Origin: Microbacterium sp. YJN-G
GTDB lineage: Bacteria > Actinomycetota > Actinomycetes > Actinomycetales > Microbacteriaceae
Length of the DNA stretch: 64,000 nt
Assembly (NCBI RefSeq): GCF_015040615.1
Contig: NZ_CP060402.1
Coordinates: 2,976,001 to 3,040,000, forward strand
Direction of reading: 5' to 3'
The translations under genes and the position numbers were made by a program. Below are positions 36,457 to 44,678 of this stretch, piece by piece; position 1 is the stretch's first letter, and each line of letters starts with the position of its first letter. Under the pieces are notes generated by a model. It saw nothing but the letters and a program-made list of their open reading frames with translations. It had not been told where the DNA came from and searched no databases.

Positions 36457-37134
36457 ATGGTCCACGTCCGCACATCCGTCACCCGCCCCGACCCGAAGCT
36501 CATCGACGGGCTCGCCGCATTCTCGTCCGCGACCATCCACGAGGCCCAGGGCCGCAAGGGAGCCCTTTCGCACCGGATCAAGCCGGTCGACGACGCGATG
36601 TCCTTCTGCGGCCCCGCCATCACCGTCCTCTCGCACCCCGGCGACAACATCATGGTCCAGGTCGCGATCAGCTATGCCGAGGCGGGCGACGTCATCATCG
36701 TCAACGCCGGTCAGCTCGAGCAGTCCGGCTCGTTCGGCGACGTGCTGGCCACCGCAGCGTCCTCGAAGGGCGTGGCCGCGTTCGTCACCGACTCCGGGGT
36801 CCGCGACAGTGCCGACCTGCGCGAGCTCGGCTTCCCGGTGTTCTCCGGGAGCGTGTGCATCGAGGGCACCGTGAAGGAGACCCTCGGCCTGGTCAACCAC
36901 ACGCTCTCGGTCGGCGGCCAGGTCGTCGAGCCGGGCGACATCCTCCGCGGTGACGCCGACGGCATCGTACTCGTCAAGCCCGATGAGGCGGAGGAGGTCA
37001 TCCGTCTCTGCCAGGAGCGCGAGGACCATGAGGCGCAGCTTCGCGACCGTCACCGCGCGCAGGAGGGCTCCGTGATCGAGCTGCACGGACTGCTCGAGAA
37101 GCTCGAGGCCAAGGGCCTGACGGTGGAGGCATGA
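36457..37134 (+). CDS. RraA-like / 4-hydroxy-4-methyl-2-oxoglutarate aldolase family protein
   Basis: A 225-residue protein of the RraA/HMG-CHA aldolase fold. Conserved blocks are FSSATIHEAQGRKGAL, GPAITVLSHPGDNIMVQVAI, GDVIIVNAG, and the active-site run VTDSGVRDSADLRELGFPVFS whose Arg-Asp pair binds substrate and metal. HMG/CHA aldolases split 4-carboxy-4-hydroxy-2-oxoacids to pyruvate plus a ketoacid. True RraA (RNase E inhibitor) is shorter, about 160 residues, and does not fit a catabolic operon. It lies 37 bp after pxpC. Confidence 0.88.
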   Translation: MVHVRTSVTRPDPKLIDGLAAFSSATIHEAQGRKGALSHRIKPVDDAMSFCGPAITVLSHPGDNIMVQVAISYAEAGDVIIVNAGQLEQSGSFGDVLATAASSKGVAAFVTDSGVRDSADLRELGFPVFSGSVCIEGTVKETLGLVNHTLSVGGQVVEPGDILRGDADGIVLVKPDEAEEVIRLCQEREDHEAQLRDRHRAQEGSVIELHGLLEKLEAKGLTVEA

Positions 37135-37135
37135 G

Positions 37136-38302
37136 ATGACCGGCACCACGAGCACAGCAACGGCCGGAACCCGCGAACAGGCGCGACACCGCCGGGAACG
37201 CCTGGCCGCGCTGCTGGCAGGACGCGGACTCGATGCGCTGATCGTCGACTCCCCGGCCGCAGTCGCCTACCTGAGCGACGTCGACATCCGCTCCTTCGCG
37301 CGCCACGGCACGGCGATCGTTCTCCGCGAAGACGGCGGCATCGTGTTCGTCGCCTCCGATGCCGACGCGATCTCGCTCGACGCCGCCGGCTACGACGGCG
37401 AGCGGGCACTGTGGACGCAGGGCTCCGAGAAGACGGCGTTCGCCGGAACCCTGTCCAGCGCCGTACGACGCTCGACCGGTGGCGTGCGCGTCGGCGTGGA
37501 GCGGCCGGAGATCGTGCCGGCCGGGAGCTTCGGCCTGTTCGGCCTGTCGTATCCGCCCGGCACGATCGTCCCCGCCGGCGATGTCGTCGCGGACGCCATG
37601 CGGATCAAGGACGACGATGAGATCGACCGCCTGCGCGCCGCGGCCGTGCTCGCGGAGATCGCGTACACGGCGACGGTTGATCGGATGCATGCCGAGCTGC
37701 GCGCCTACGAGATCGTGCGCAATGTGGATCGTTCGGTGCGCGGCGCGGGCGGGGCCGGATGGTGGTCGCTCTCTGAGCGCGGCGACACGCAGGAGACGGT
37801 GCACTTCCCGCACGACGCGGTCGTGGGGCTGCTGGACCGGCGTCCGGAGACCGGGGTGCTGGATCGCAGCGCGACGCTGCCGTTCCAGGTGCACCCGCTG
37901 TCGCAGTGCTACACGGGGGGCGCTGGCACGACGATCGTGCTTCAGGAGCCGTCTGCGCAGGTGCGCCGCCGTGCCGAGCGTCTTTCGCGCGGCATCCAGT
38001 CGGCGCTCGACGCGATAGCGCCCGGCGTGCCCGGCGATGCCGTGCATCGCGCGTTCACCACCGCGTCCGAAGGCGAGGGCACCCTCGTCGGGTTCTCGGT
38101 CGGCACCGGACCCGGTGAGACGCTCGTCGCCGCGGATGCCGGCGAGGAGCTGCAGCAGCGCATGGCGCTGACTCTGCGAGCGTTCGCCCCGGGCGACGCC
38201 GGCGCACCGGGCGTCTTCTTCCAGAGCACCGTCCTCGTGACGGACGCGGGTGCCGAACGGCTGGACGCCGTCGTCCCGCTGCGCCTCATCGAGTTGTACT
38301 GA
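37136..38302 (+). CDS. M24-fold (creatinase/aminopeptidase P) protein with lost metal ligands
   Basis: A 388-residue protein with creatinase-N-like domain (about 18-150) and a C-terminal pita-bread domain. The five M24 metal ligands (Asp, Asp, His, Glu, Glu) are not kept: the first pair region reads VHPLSQCYTGGAGTT, the His region GFSVGTGPGETL, and the Glu region LTLRAFAPGDAGAPGVFF. It is therefore unlikely to be a metallopeptidase and resembles creatinase, which cleaves C-N bonds without metal. His residues in ETVHFPHDAV are candidate catalytic groups. The ATG follows the aldolase stop by one base. Confidence 0.8.
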   Translation: MTGTTSTATAGTREQARHRRERLAALLAGRGLDALIVDSPAAVAYLSDVDIRSFARHGTAIVLREDGGIVFVASDADAISLDAAGYDGERALWTQGSEKTAFAGTLSSAVRRSTGGVRVGVERPEIVPAGSFGLFGLSYPPGTIVPAGDVVADAMRIKDDDEIDRLRAAAVLAEIAYTATVDRMHAELRAYEIVRNVDRSVRGAGGAGWWSLSERGDTQETVHFPHDAVVGLLDRRPETGVLDRSATLPFQVHPLSQCYTGGAGTTIVLQEPSAQVRRRAERLSRGIQSALDAIAPGVPGDAVHRAFTTASEGEGTLVGFSVGTGPGETLVAADAGEELQQRMALTLRAFAPGDAGAPGVFFQSTVLVTDAGAERLDAVVPLRLIELY

Positions 38303-38324
38303 CCGAGCTTCGAAGGAGCATCAG

Positions 38325-39119
38325 ATGACCTCCGCAATCACCGCCGACGTCCCCACGGCAGAGCTGCCGGGCGGCGTGAGCATGCCGCTCGTCGGCTTCG
38401 GCACTCACCCGCTTCGCGGTGAGGATGCCGCCGCCGCCGTCGCCACCGCGATCGATGTGGGATTCCGCAGCGTCGACACCGCTACGCGCTATCGCAATCA
38501 GGACGCCGTGGGCGACGGCATCCGCCGCTCCGGCATCGCGCGCTCCGAGCTGTTCCTCACTTCCAAGCTGCCGCCCGACTGCGTTGGCCTGGAGCGTCAG
38601 ACGCTGGAGGAGAGTCTCGCGCTGTTCGGCACGGACCACCTCGATCTCTGGCTGATCCACTGGCCCCCTGGGGGCAGCGCCGGCGTCGGAACCTGGAAGC
38701 GGATGCTGGCGCTGCGCGACGAGGGCATGGTGCGCGCGATCGGCGTGAGCAACTACTCGCTGAAGCTCCTCGACGAGCTCGAGCGCGAGACCGGCGAATA
38801 CCCTGCGGTGAACCAGGTGCAGTGGAGCCCCGTCCACTACAGCGAACGGCTCGCAGCCGGGTGCGCGCACCGCGCGATCACGCTCGGGGCCCACAGCCCG
38901 TTCCGGAGTGCTCGCCTCGATGACCCTGTTCTGGTCGAGATCGCAGCCCGCCACCGCGCCTCGACGCGCCAGGTCATCGTCAAGTGGAACGTGCAGCACG
39001 GCGTGGCGATCGTGCCGAAGTCCGCACATCGAGAGCGCATGGCCGAGAACCTGGACATCGGCTTCGACCTGTCACCCGAGGAGATCACGGCGATCGACGA
39101 CCTGAGCGAACTCGAATGA
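38325..39119 (+). CDS. Aldo/keto reductase
   Basis: A 264-residue AKR with catalytic D51, Y56, K81 and H112 (VDTATRYRNQ, TSKL, LIHWPP) and the NADPH block IVPKSAHRERMAEN. ATG 38325 follows GAAGGAG; a longer frame into the M24-like gene is rejected. Last gene of the pxpABC operon, presumably reducing or oxidising a carbonyl product of the pathway. Only moderately similar to the AKR at 20353. Confidence 0.92.
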   Translation: MTSAITADVPTAELPGGVSMPLVGFGTHPLRGEDAAAAVATAIDVGFRSVDTATRYRNQDAVGDGIRRSGIARSELFLTSKLPPDCVGLERQTLEESLALFGTDHLDLWLIHWPPGGSAGVGTWKRMLALRDEGMVRAIGVSNYSLKLLDELERETGEYPAVNQVQWSPVHYSERLAAGCAHRAITLGAHSPFRSARLDDPVLVEIAARHRASTRQVIVKWNVQHGVAIVPKSAHRERMAENLDIGFDLSPEEITAIDDLSELE

Positions 39120-39138
39120 TGGACACGGGCACCATTTC

Positions 39139-39153
39139 TAGATATTCTATATA
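39139..39153 (+). promoter_or_regulatory. GntR operator candidate, site 3 (twin binding proteins)
   Basis: TAGATAT-T-CTATATA matches TAGATAT-N-ATATCTA at 12 of 14 arm positions. TATAAT (39150-39155) overlaps its right arm and would serve as -10 for the binding-protein gene at 39265. Same motif family as 30979 and 32823. Confidence 0.55.
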
Positions 39154-39264
39154 ATCTGAGAATCTCTCATCATCCCACAACGATGTCGGACATGACGAAG
39201 CCCGATCTCTGAGCTTCTGTTTACCGCCGTCGCCCATCCACCCCAGCGGAGAGTGAGCACGACA

Positions 39265-40341
39265 ATGAAGAGCACCAGCATCCGATGGTCAGCGGTCGCC
39301 GCGATCGCAGCATCCGCCCTCGCCGTGAGCGCTTGCGCCGGCACGGCCCCCGAAGCATCCGATGGTGAAGGCATCAGCGGCACGATCAGCCTGATGTCCT
39401 ACACCAGCATCTGGCAGGAAGCGTATCAGGAAGCCGTACTCGACCCGTTCCTCGAGGAGAACCCCGGAGTCACGGTCAACTACCTCTCCAAGCGCACCTC
39501 GGCCGAGATGCTCAGCGCCCTGCAGGCTGAGAAGGACCGGCCCGCCACCGATGTGGCCATCATGGACAGCACGGTCTCGGCCTCGGCGAACGCGCAGGGG
39601 CTGTTCCAGAAGTTCGACGAGTCGGAAGTGCCGAATCTCGCGAACGTCAAGGACGAGTTCCTGGACCCCGAAGGCTACGGCCCCTATGTCATGCTCGATG
39701 CGATCGCGCTGCTGTATGACACCGAACGCATCGACACCGCCCCGGACAGCTGGACCGAGCTGTGGAATTCGGACTACAAGGGTCAGCTCAACATCACCGC
39801 TCCCCCGGCCCTCGGCGGCGTCGCCCTGACGGCAATCACCTCCGAGATGAAGGGAGAGGACTATACCGAATCCATCGACAAGGCGGTCGCCGAGCTGCAG
39901 GAGCTCGCGCCGAGCGTGCAGACCTGGGCGCCGAACCCCGACGAGTACCAGAACATCATCAGCGGCCAGACGATCATGGGCATGGGTCCGAGTGCCCGCG
40001 CGCAGTACTACACCGACCAGGTCGACGGGAAGCTGGGCATCGTGTTCCCGGAGGAGGGGACGACCTACCAGATCAACACGATCAACCTCGTGGAGGGCGC
40101 ACCGAACTCCGAGGCCGCCAAGGCGCTGATCGACTACGCGCTCACGCCCGAGGCGCAGGCAGCTTTCGCCGAGCGGTTGTTCTACGCGCCGGCCGTCGAT
40201 GTCGACCTGCCGGCCGACGTCGCCGATCGGGTCGTCCCCACCGACGGCTCGCTGAAGATCATCGACCTCGACAACGACTTCCTCCAGACGGCCCGCGACG
40301 AGTGGACCGACATCTGGAAGCGGGAGATCATCGGTGGATGA
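39265..40341 (+). CDS. ABC transporter substrate-binding lipoprotein (PotD/iron-type family), copy 1
   Basis: A 358-residue solute-binding protein: signal peptide with lipobox VSAC (Cys 24), then GTISLMSYTSIWQEAYQEAV. It belongs to the class that works with PotABC-like permeases, not with sugar CUT permeases. ATG 39265 follows GGAGAG; the GTG four codons earlier has too short a spacing. No permease or ATPase adjoins it. The binding-protein-less PotABC-type importer at 23.6-26.5 kb is the obvious partner, supported by the shared operator motif. Confidence 0.92.
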   Translation: MKSTSIRWSAVAAIAASALAVSACAGTAPEASDGEGISGTISLMSYTSIWQEAYQEAVLDPFLEENPGVTVNYLSKRTSAEMLSALQAEKDRPATDVAIMDSTVSASANAQGLFQKFDESEVPNLANVKDEFLDPEGYGPYVMLDAIALLYDTERIDTAPDSWTELWNSDYKGQLNITAPPALGGVALTAITSEMKGEDYTESIDKAVAELQELAPSVQTWAPNPDEYQNIISGQTIMGMGPSARAQYYTDQVDGKLGIVFPEEGTTYQINTINLVEGAPNSEAAKALIDYALTPEAQAAFAERLFYAPAVDVDLPADVADRVVPTDGSLKIIDLDNDFLQTARDEWTDIWKREIIGG

Positions 40342-40411
40342 GCTCCCGGGGCGCCCGTCCTCTCGCGCCGCGGCACCCTCCCCTCACACACAGCACCAGA
40401 AAGGCACAGTA

Positions 40412-41500
40412 ATGACGAACAAGAAGAACAGGGCCGCCCGCGCGGTCGTGGCCACGAGCGCCGTCGCTGCGCTGATGACCCTGGCCGCCTGCTCCGGCGG
40501 GGGCAGCACCGGCGCGGACGGCGACGGCGGACTCTCCGGCACCGTCAATGTCATCGGCTACTCGGGAATCTGGCAGGAGCGCTACACCGAGGCCGTCATC
40601 CAGCCGTTCCAGGAGGCGAACCCCGGCGTGACGATCAACTACGTCGCGAAGCGCTCCTCCGCCGAGATGCTCAGCGCACTGCAGAGCCAGCAGTCCAACC
40701 CCGGCACCGATGTCGCACTCATGGACCAGTCCGTCGCCAAGAGCGGAAACGACCAGGGCCTGTTCGCAGAACTCACTGAGGACGAGATCCCGAACCTCGC
40801 GAACGTGAAGGACGAGTTCCTCGACCCTGACGGCTTCGGCCCGGTCGTTCACCTCGACGGCATCGGCATCCTCTATGACACGACCGTGTTCGACGAGGCG
40901 CCGACCAGCTGGGAGGAGCTGTGGAACGACGACTGGAAGGGCAAAGTCAACCTGATGGCGCCGCCCTCGCTGCTCGGCCTCGCTGTGACCGCAGTGGCGT
41001 CCACGCTCGAAGGGGAGGACTACACGCAGAGCGTCGACGAGGGCGTCGCGAAACTCAAGGAGCTGGCTCCGAACGTGCAGACCTTCGCCCCGAACCCCGA
41101 TGAGTGGCAGAGCATCATCACGGGTCAGACGGTCATCGGCGTCGGCCAGAACGCCCGCGGACAGTACTACGCCGACGAGAGCGACGGAAAGCTCGGCATC
41201 GCGTTCCCCGAGGAGGGTACGATCTACCAGCTGAACACCGTCAACCTCGTCGAGAACGCTCCGAACGAGGCGGCCGCACAGGCATTCGTCGACTACACGC
41301 TGTCGGAGGAAGCCCAGCTCGCCTTCGCCGAAGCGCTCTACTACGCACCGTCGGTCGATGTCGACATCCCGGCCGAGACGGCGGAGCGCATCGTCGCCAC
41401 CGACGGCTCGATCGAGATCCTGCCGCTTGAGACCGAGTTCCTCGCGTCCGTCCGTGACTCGTGGACCGAGATCTGGAAGAAGGACATCATCTCGCAGTAG
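40412..41500 (+). CDS. ABC transporter substrate-binding lipoprotein (PotD/iron-type family), copy 2
   Basis: A 362-residue paralogue of the preceding protein, sharing EEAD-like and EFLDP blocks, LAPNVQTFAPNPDEW, FPEEGTIYQLNTVNLVE and APSVDVDIPA. Lipobox LAAC (Cys 27). ATG 40412 follows AAAGG; the gap to copy 1 is 70 bp without a terminator, so both are cotranscribed and end at the strong hairpin at 41518. A duplicated receptor may widen substrate range for one importer. Confidence 0.92.
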   Translation: MTNKKNRAARAVVATSAVAALMTLAACSGGGSTGADGDGGLSGTVNVIGYSGIWQERYTEAVIQPFQEANPGVTINYVAKRSSAEMLSALQSQQSNPGTDVALMDQSVAKSGNDQGLFAELTEDEIPNLANVKDEFLDPDGFGPVVHLDGIGILYDTTVFDEAPTSWEELWNDDWKGKVNLMAPPSLLGLAVTAVASTLEGEDYTQSVDEGVAKLKELAPNVQTFAPNPDEWQSIITGQTVIGVGQNARGQYYADESDGKLGIAFPEEGTIYQLNTVNLVENAPNEAAAQAFVDYTLSEEAQLAFAEALYYAPSVDVDIPAETAERIVATDGSIEILPLETEFLASVRDSWTEIWKKDIISQ

Positions 41501-41517
41501 TCGAGACGACAACCGCC

Positions 41518-41555
41518 GCGTGCGCCGGGTCGGACCGCTCCGACCCGGCGCACGC
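41518..41555 (+). terminator. Strong terminator hairpin after the twin binding proteins
   Basis: A perfect 17-bp GC stem with a CCGC tetraloop starts 17 bp after the stop of copy 2. It lacks a T-tract. It excludes any MFS start codon upstream of about 41556. Confidence 0.8.
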
Positions 41556-41579
41556 TCATGTGCAGAACCGGAGGATCAC

Positions 41580-42764
41580 ATCGTCACGCCCCCGCGCAGC
41601 GCGGCCGCCATCGGCATCGCGCTGGCCGCACTGAATCTGCGGACGGCTGTCGCCTCGCTCTCGCCCATCATCGACTTCGTCGTCCGCGACGTGCCGCTGT
41701 CGACGGCCGCCATCATCGTGCTCGGGATGCTGCCGCCGCTGTGCTTCGCGGCCGGCGCCCTGATCACCCCGGCGATCGCCAACGCCGTCGGGGTCGATCG
41801 GGCCGCGGTCGCATCCCTCGGCGCTCTCGCGCTAGGACTCGCCGTGCGCGGACTGGCCCCCGACGACTCCTGGCTGATCATCGGGAGCACCACGGCTTTC
41901 CTCTGCATCGGCGTGCTCAACGTGCTTCTGCCCCCGCTGGTGAAGAAGCACTTCTCGGATCGGATCGGACCGATCACGTCGCTGTACACGACGCTGATGG
42001 CGGTGGGAACGTTCCTCCCGCCGCTGACGGTGGTGCCTCTGGCGCACGTATGGGGATGGCGCGCGGCGCTGCTCGTCTGGTGCGCGCTCGCCGTGGCTGC
42101 CCTGGTCCCCTGGATCCTCGTCGCCCGCGGCGCGTCGGACGAGGCGGGGGCTCATCCCCGCAGTCCCGTCTTCTCCCCTGCCCTCGCGCGATCACCGATC
42201 ACGTGGGGGGTGACGGCGCTGTGCGCGACCGCCGGGTTCATCGCGTACGCGATCTTCGCCTGGTATCCGCTCCTGCTCGCCGACACCACGGCACTCGATG
42301 CCGGGTCGATCGGAATGGCACTGGCAGTCTACGCGGCGATGGGCGCGCCGGCCAGCTTCGTCCTGCCGGCCATCGTCGCACGGTACCGCGCCGTCGGCAG
42401 CTGCGTTCTCGGGGGCGGCGCGATGTTCGCCATCGCGTTCTGCGGGATGCTGATCGCCCCGCAGGACGGCATCTGGATATGGGCGGTGCTGGGAGGAGCC
42501 GGGCAGCTGATGTTCCCGCTGTCGTTGGTGCTCATCAATTTGCGCACGCGCACGATGCGCGGATCGGTCGCCCTGAGCACCGTCGTCCAGAGCGCCGGCT
42601 ACCTGGTCGCGGCGACCGGCCCGCTCGTCCTGGGGCTGCTGCATGCGGCGACCGGAGGGTGGAACGCCGCACTGCTCATGCTCGTCGTCGTCGCCCTGAT
42701 CGGCACCGGGCTGGGGCTGCTCGCTGCCCGCAGCAGCTGGCTCGAAGACTCCGTGAAGCTCTGA
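41580..42764 (+). CDS. MFS transporter, CynX/NarK-like, with no canonical start codon
   Basis: About 394 residues with twelve predicted membrane segments, opening ALNLRTAVASLSPIIDF and containing the MFS loop regions, most like the cyanate-permease (CynX) family. The first membrane helix must begin near position 41610, but no ATG, GTG or TTG lies in frame between the terminator hairpin (ends 41555) and it. GGAGG at 41570-41574 is followed five bases later by ATC (41580), suggesting initiation at ATC, or a start lost by mutation or sequencing error. GTG 41520 is in frame but inside the hairpin. Substrate unknown. Confidence 0.75.
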   Translation: MVTPPRSAAAIGIALAALNLRTAVASLSPIIDFVVRDVPLSTAAIIVLGMLPPLCFAAGALITPAIANAVGVDRAAVASLGALALGLAVRGLAPDDSWLIIGSTTAFLCIGVLNVLLPPLVKKHFSDRIGPITSLYTTLMAVGTFLPPLTVVPLAHVWGWRAALLVWCALAVAALVPWILVARGASDEAGAHPRSPVFSPALARSPITWGVTALCATAGFIAYAIFAWYPLLLADTTALDAGSIGMALAVYAAMGAPASFVLPAIVARYRAVGSCVLGGGAMFAIAFCGMLIAPQDGIWIWAVLGGAGQLMFPLSLVLINLRTRTMRGSVALSTVVQSAGYLVAATGPLVLGLLHAATGGWNAALLMLVVVALIGTGLGLLAARSSWLEDSVKL

Positions 42765-42806
42765 GCGGCCGCACGGCGCATCGCCGACGCGCAGCCCAGG
42801 CGCCGT

Positions 42807-43670
42807 TCAGCGCGGCGGTCGGCGAAGCTGCTCGATGACGACCGAGTGGTCCTCGTCACCACGGCCGTCCTCGACGACTGCGGCGAACAGGTCCGCCAGG
42901 ACGTCGGTGATCGGCACAGCGGCACCGAGTTCGCCGGCGAGACTTGCGACGTAACGGAGGTCCTTCAGCTGATTGACCGCGCTACCGCTGGGCGTGTACT
43001 GATGGCTCAGCAAGCGCTCGCGCTTCGCAGCGAGCAGGGCACTGGAGGCGAGTCCGCCGGCGAAGATGTTGCACAGCGCCGAGCGGTCGATGTCGGCGCG
43101 CTCTGCAAGCGCGAGCGCCTCGGCGAGTGCGCCGAGGGTCCCGGCGACGACGACCTGATTGCAGAGCTTTGCGACGCTGCCCGCGCCCGGATCGCCGAAT
43201 CGCTGCACGACCGAGCCGATCGTGTTCAGGATCGGCTCGATGGCGCGCCAGTCCGGCAGTCGTGCACCCACCATGATGCTCATCGTCCCGGCCAGAGCCC
43301 CGGCCTCCCCGCCACTCATCGCGGCATCCGCGACGGCGATCGAGAATGGGGCGAGTTCGCTCTCGAGGTCGCGGATCCGCGACGGCGACGTCGTGCTCAT
43401 CACGATGACGCGCTCAACGCCTTCTCGATGCCAGCGCGCCCAGACTTCCGGTCCCGTGACCGCGCGGAACTGATCCACGTCCGGCAGCACGGAAAGCACC
43501 GTTGCGGCTGCCGCGTCACCCGGCGTCGCCACTATTCGCACCCCGGAGCGCGGGATCGACTTGCCGCGGGGATCGGTGCGGTTCCACACGATCGGCTGCG
43601 ATCCCGCCTCTGCCAGATTGCGGGTGATGCCGATCCCCATCGGCCCCAGGCCGAGCACAGCGACGTTCAC
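42807..43670 (-). CDS. NAD(P)-dependent 3-hydroxyisobutyrate dehydrogenase-like reductase
   Basis: A 287-residue beta-hydroxyacid dehydrogenase. The Rossmann motif is LGLGPMGIGITRNL, the substrate loop is VADAAMSGGEAGALAGTMSIMVG, and the catalytic Lys lies in SVAKLCNQV. HIBADH, tartronate-semialdehyde and imine reductases share this fold; the Lys supports a dehydrogenase rather than imine reductase. GTG 43670 follows GAGGGGG. It converges with the MFS gene and is divergent from an SDR-aminotransferase operon. Confidence 0.9.
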   Translation of the reverse strand: MNVAVLGLGPMGIGITRNLAEAGSQPIVWNRTDPRGKSIPRSGVRIVATPGDAAAATVLSVLPDVDQFRAVTGPEVWARWHREGVERVIVMSTTSPSRIRDLESELAPFSIAVADAAMSGGEAGALAGTMSIMVGARLPDWRAIEPILNTIGSVVQRFGDPGAGSVAKLCNQVVVAGTLGALAEALALAERADIDRSALCNIFAGGLASSALLAAKRERLLSHQYTPSGSAVNQLKDLRYVASLAGELGAAVPITDVLADLFAAVVEDGRGDEDHSVVIEQLRRPPR

Positions 43671-43685
43671 GGGCCCCCTCCCTCC

Positions 43686-43702
43686 GCCGCATCCGATGCG
43701 GC
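43686..43702. promoter_or_regulatory. 17-bp palindrome in the 217-bp divergent gap
   Basis: GCCGCATC-C-GATGCGGC is a perfect 8+1+8 palindrome 16 bp before the reductase start. It may be an operator, or a leader hairpin of the minus-strand message. The rest of the gap (43703-43887) shows no clear promoter elements beyond GGAGG before the SDR start. Confidence 0.45.
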
Positions 43703-43887
43703 TCCTTCCGCCATTGTGTCGCGCGCCGCGTGCCCGCGGGTGCGTCGGTTCAATCCGATATGGCGTCATGCAGATCGCCGATGACCCGAATTCCCCGTAG
43801 CACGCACCGTCGCCATAGCGTTGACGACGAACGCGGATATCAGCGCCGCATCGGCATCGCAGCCGACACGACCTTGCGGGAGGACAG

Positions 43888-44637
43888 ATGACGATCAGCG
43901 AATATGGGAAGGCCCTCGTCACCGGAGCGTCGACGGGCATCGGCGCGAAGCTCGTCGAGCGTCTCACCGCAGAGGGCGTCGAAGTGCATGCGATCGCTCG
44001 CGATGCCGAAAGACTCGAGCAGCTGGCCGAGCGGACGGGGGCGATCCCGCACGCGCTCGACCTGGGCGACACCGCGCAGCTCGAGGAGCTCATCCCCTCC
44101 CTGGAGATCGACATCCTCGCCAACATCGCCGGCGTCTCCCGGATGGGCAACATCCTCGACTCCTCGCGCGACGATCTCGACGCCCTCGTCGACATCAACC
44201 TCACGGCCGTTCTCCACCTCGTGCGTCTGGCGCTGCCCGGCATGGTCGAGCGTAACAGCGGGCACATCGTCAACATCAGCTCGATCGCCGCACACTACAA
44301 CTTCTTCGGCCACACCGCGTACCACGCGACCAAGGCTGCGATCCATCAGCTTTCGCGGCAGATCCGCAACGATACGCTCGGCAAGCGCATCCGGGTCACC
44401 GAGGTCTCACCCGGCCGCGTCGAGACAGAGATCTTCGGCCGCAACCTCGGTGGCACGCCAGAGGCGATCGCCGCGGCGCACAAGGAGTACTTCGAGGGTT
44501 ACGAGTCGCTGACGACGCAGGACGTCACCGATGCGATCATGTTCGCTCTGAGGATGCCGCGCCACGTCAATGTGGGCCTGCTCGAGCTGATGCCGACCTT
44601 CCAGGTTCCGGGCGGACTGACCTTCGACCGCCAGTGA
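43888..44637 (+). CDS. SDR-family oxidoreductase
   Basis: A 249-residue SDR: TGASTGIG near residue 12, a NIAG in place of NNAG, catalytic Ser in NISSIAAHYNFFGHTAYHATK with Tyr and Lys at the YxxxK. The end QVPGGLTFDRQ lacks the usual DGG. The class resembles serine/3-hydroxy-acid dehydrogenases of the YdfG type (VxxVxPGxVxTE block present as VTEVSPGRVETE). ATG 43888 follows GGGAGG. It overlaps the frame of the next gene's upstream region by four bases. In an operon with an aminotransferase, oxidation of a hydroxy-amino or hydroxy acid is plausible. Confidence 0.88.
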   Translation: MTISEYGKALVTGASTGIGAKLVERLTAEGVEVHAIARDAERLEQLAERTGAIPHALDLGDTAQLEELIPSLEIDILANIAGVSRMGNILDSSRDDLDALVDINLTAVLHLVRLALPGMVERNSGHIVNISSIAAHYNFFGHTAYHATKAAIHQLSRQIRNDTLGKRIRVTEVSPGRVETEIFGRNLGGTPEAIAAAHKEYFEGYESLTTQDVTDAIMFALRMPRHVNVGLLELMPTFQVPGGLTFDRQ

Positions 44638-44678
44638 CCCACCCATCAACCATCGCTTCCAATGTCGAAGAGGACGTC

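Noticed and set aside
36457-37134. RraA, the RNase E inhibitor
   Set aside because: The protein is about 65 residues longer than RraA and sits in a catabolic operon, which fits the aldolase branch.
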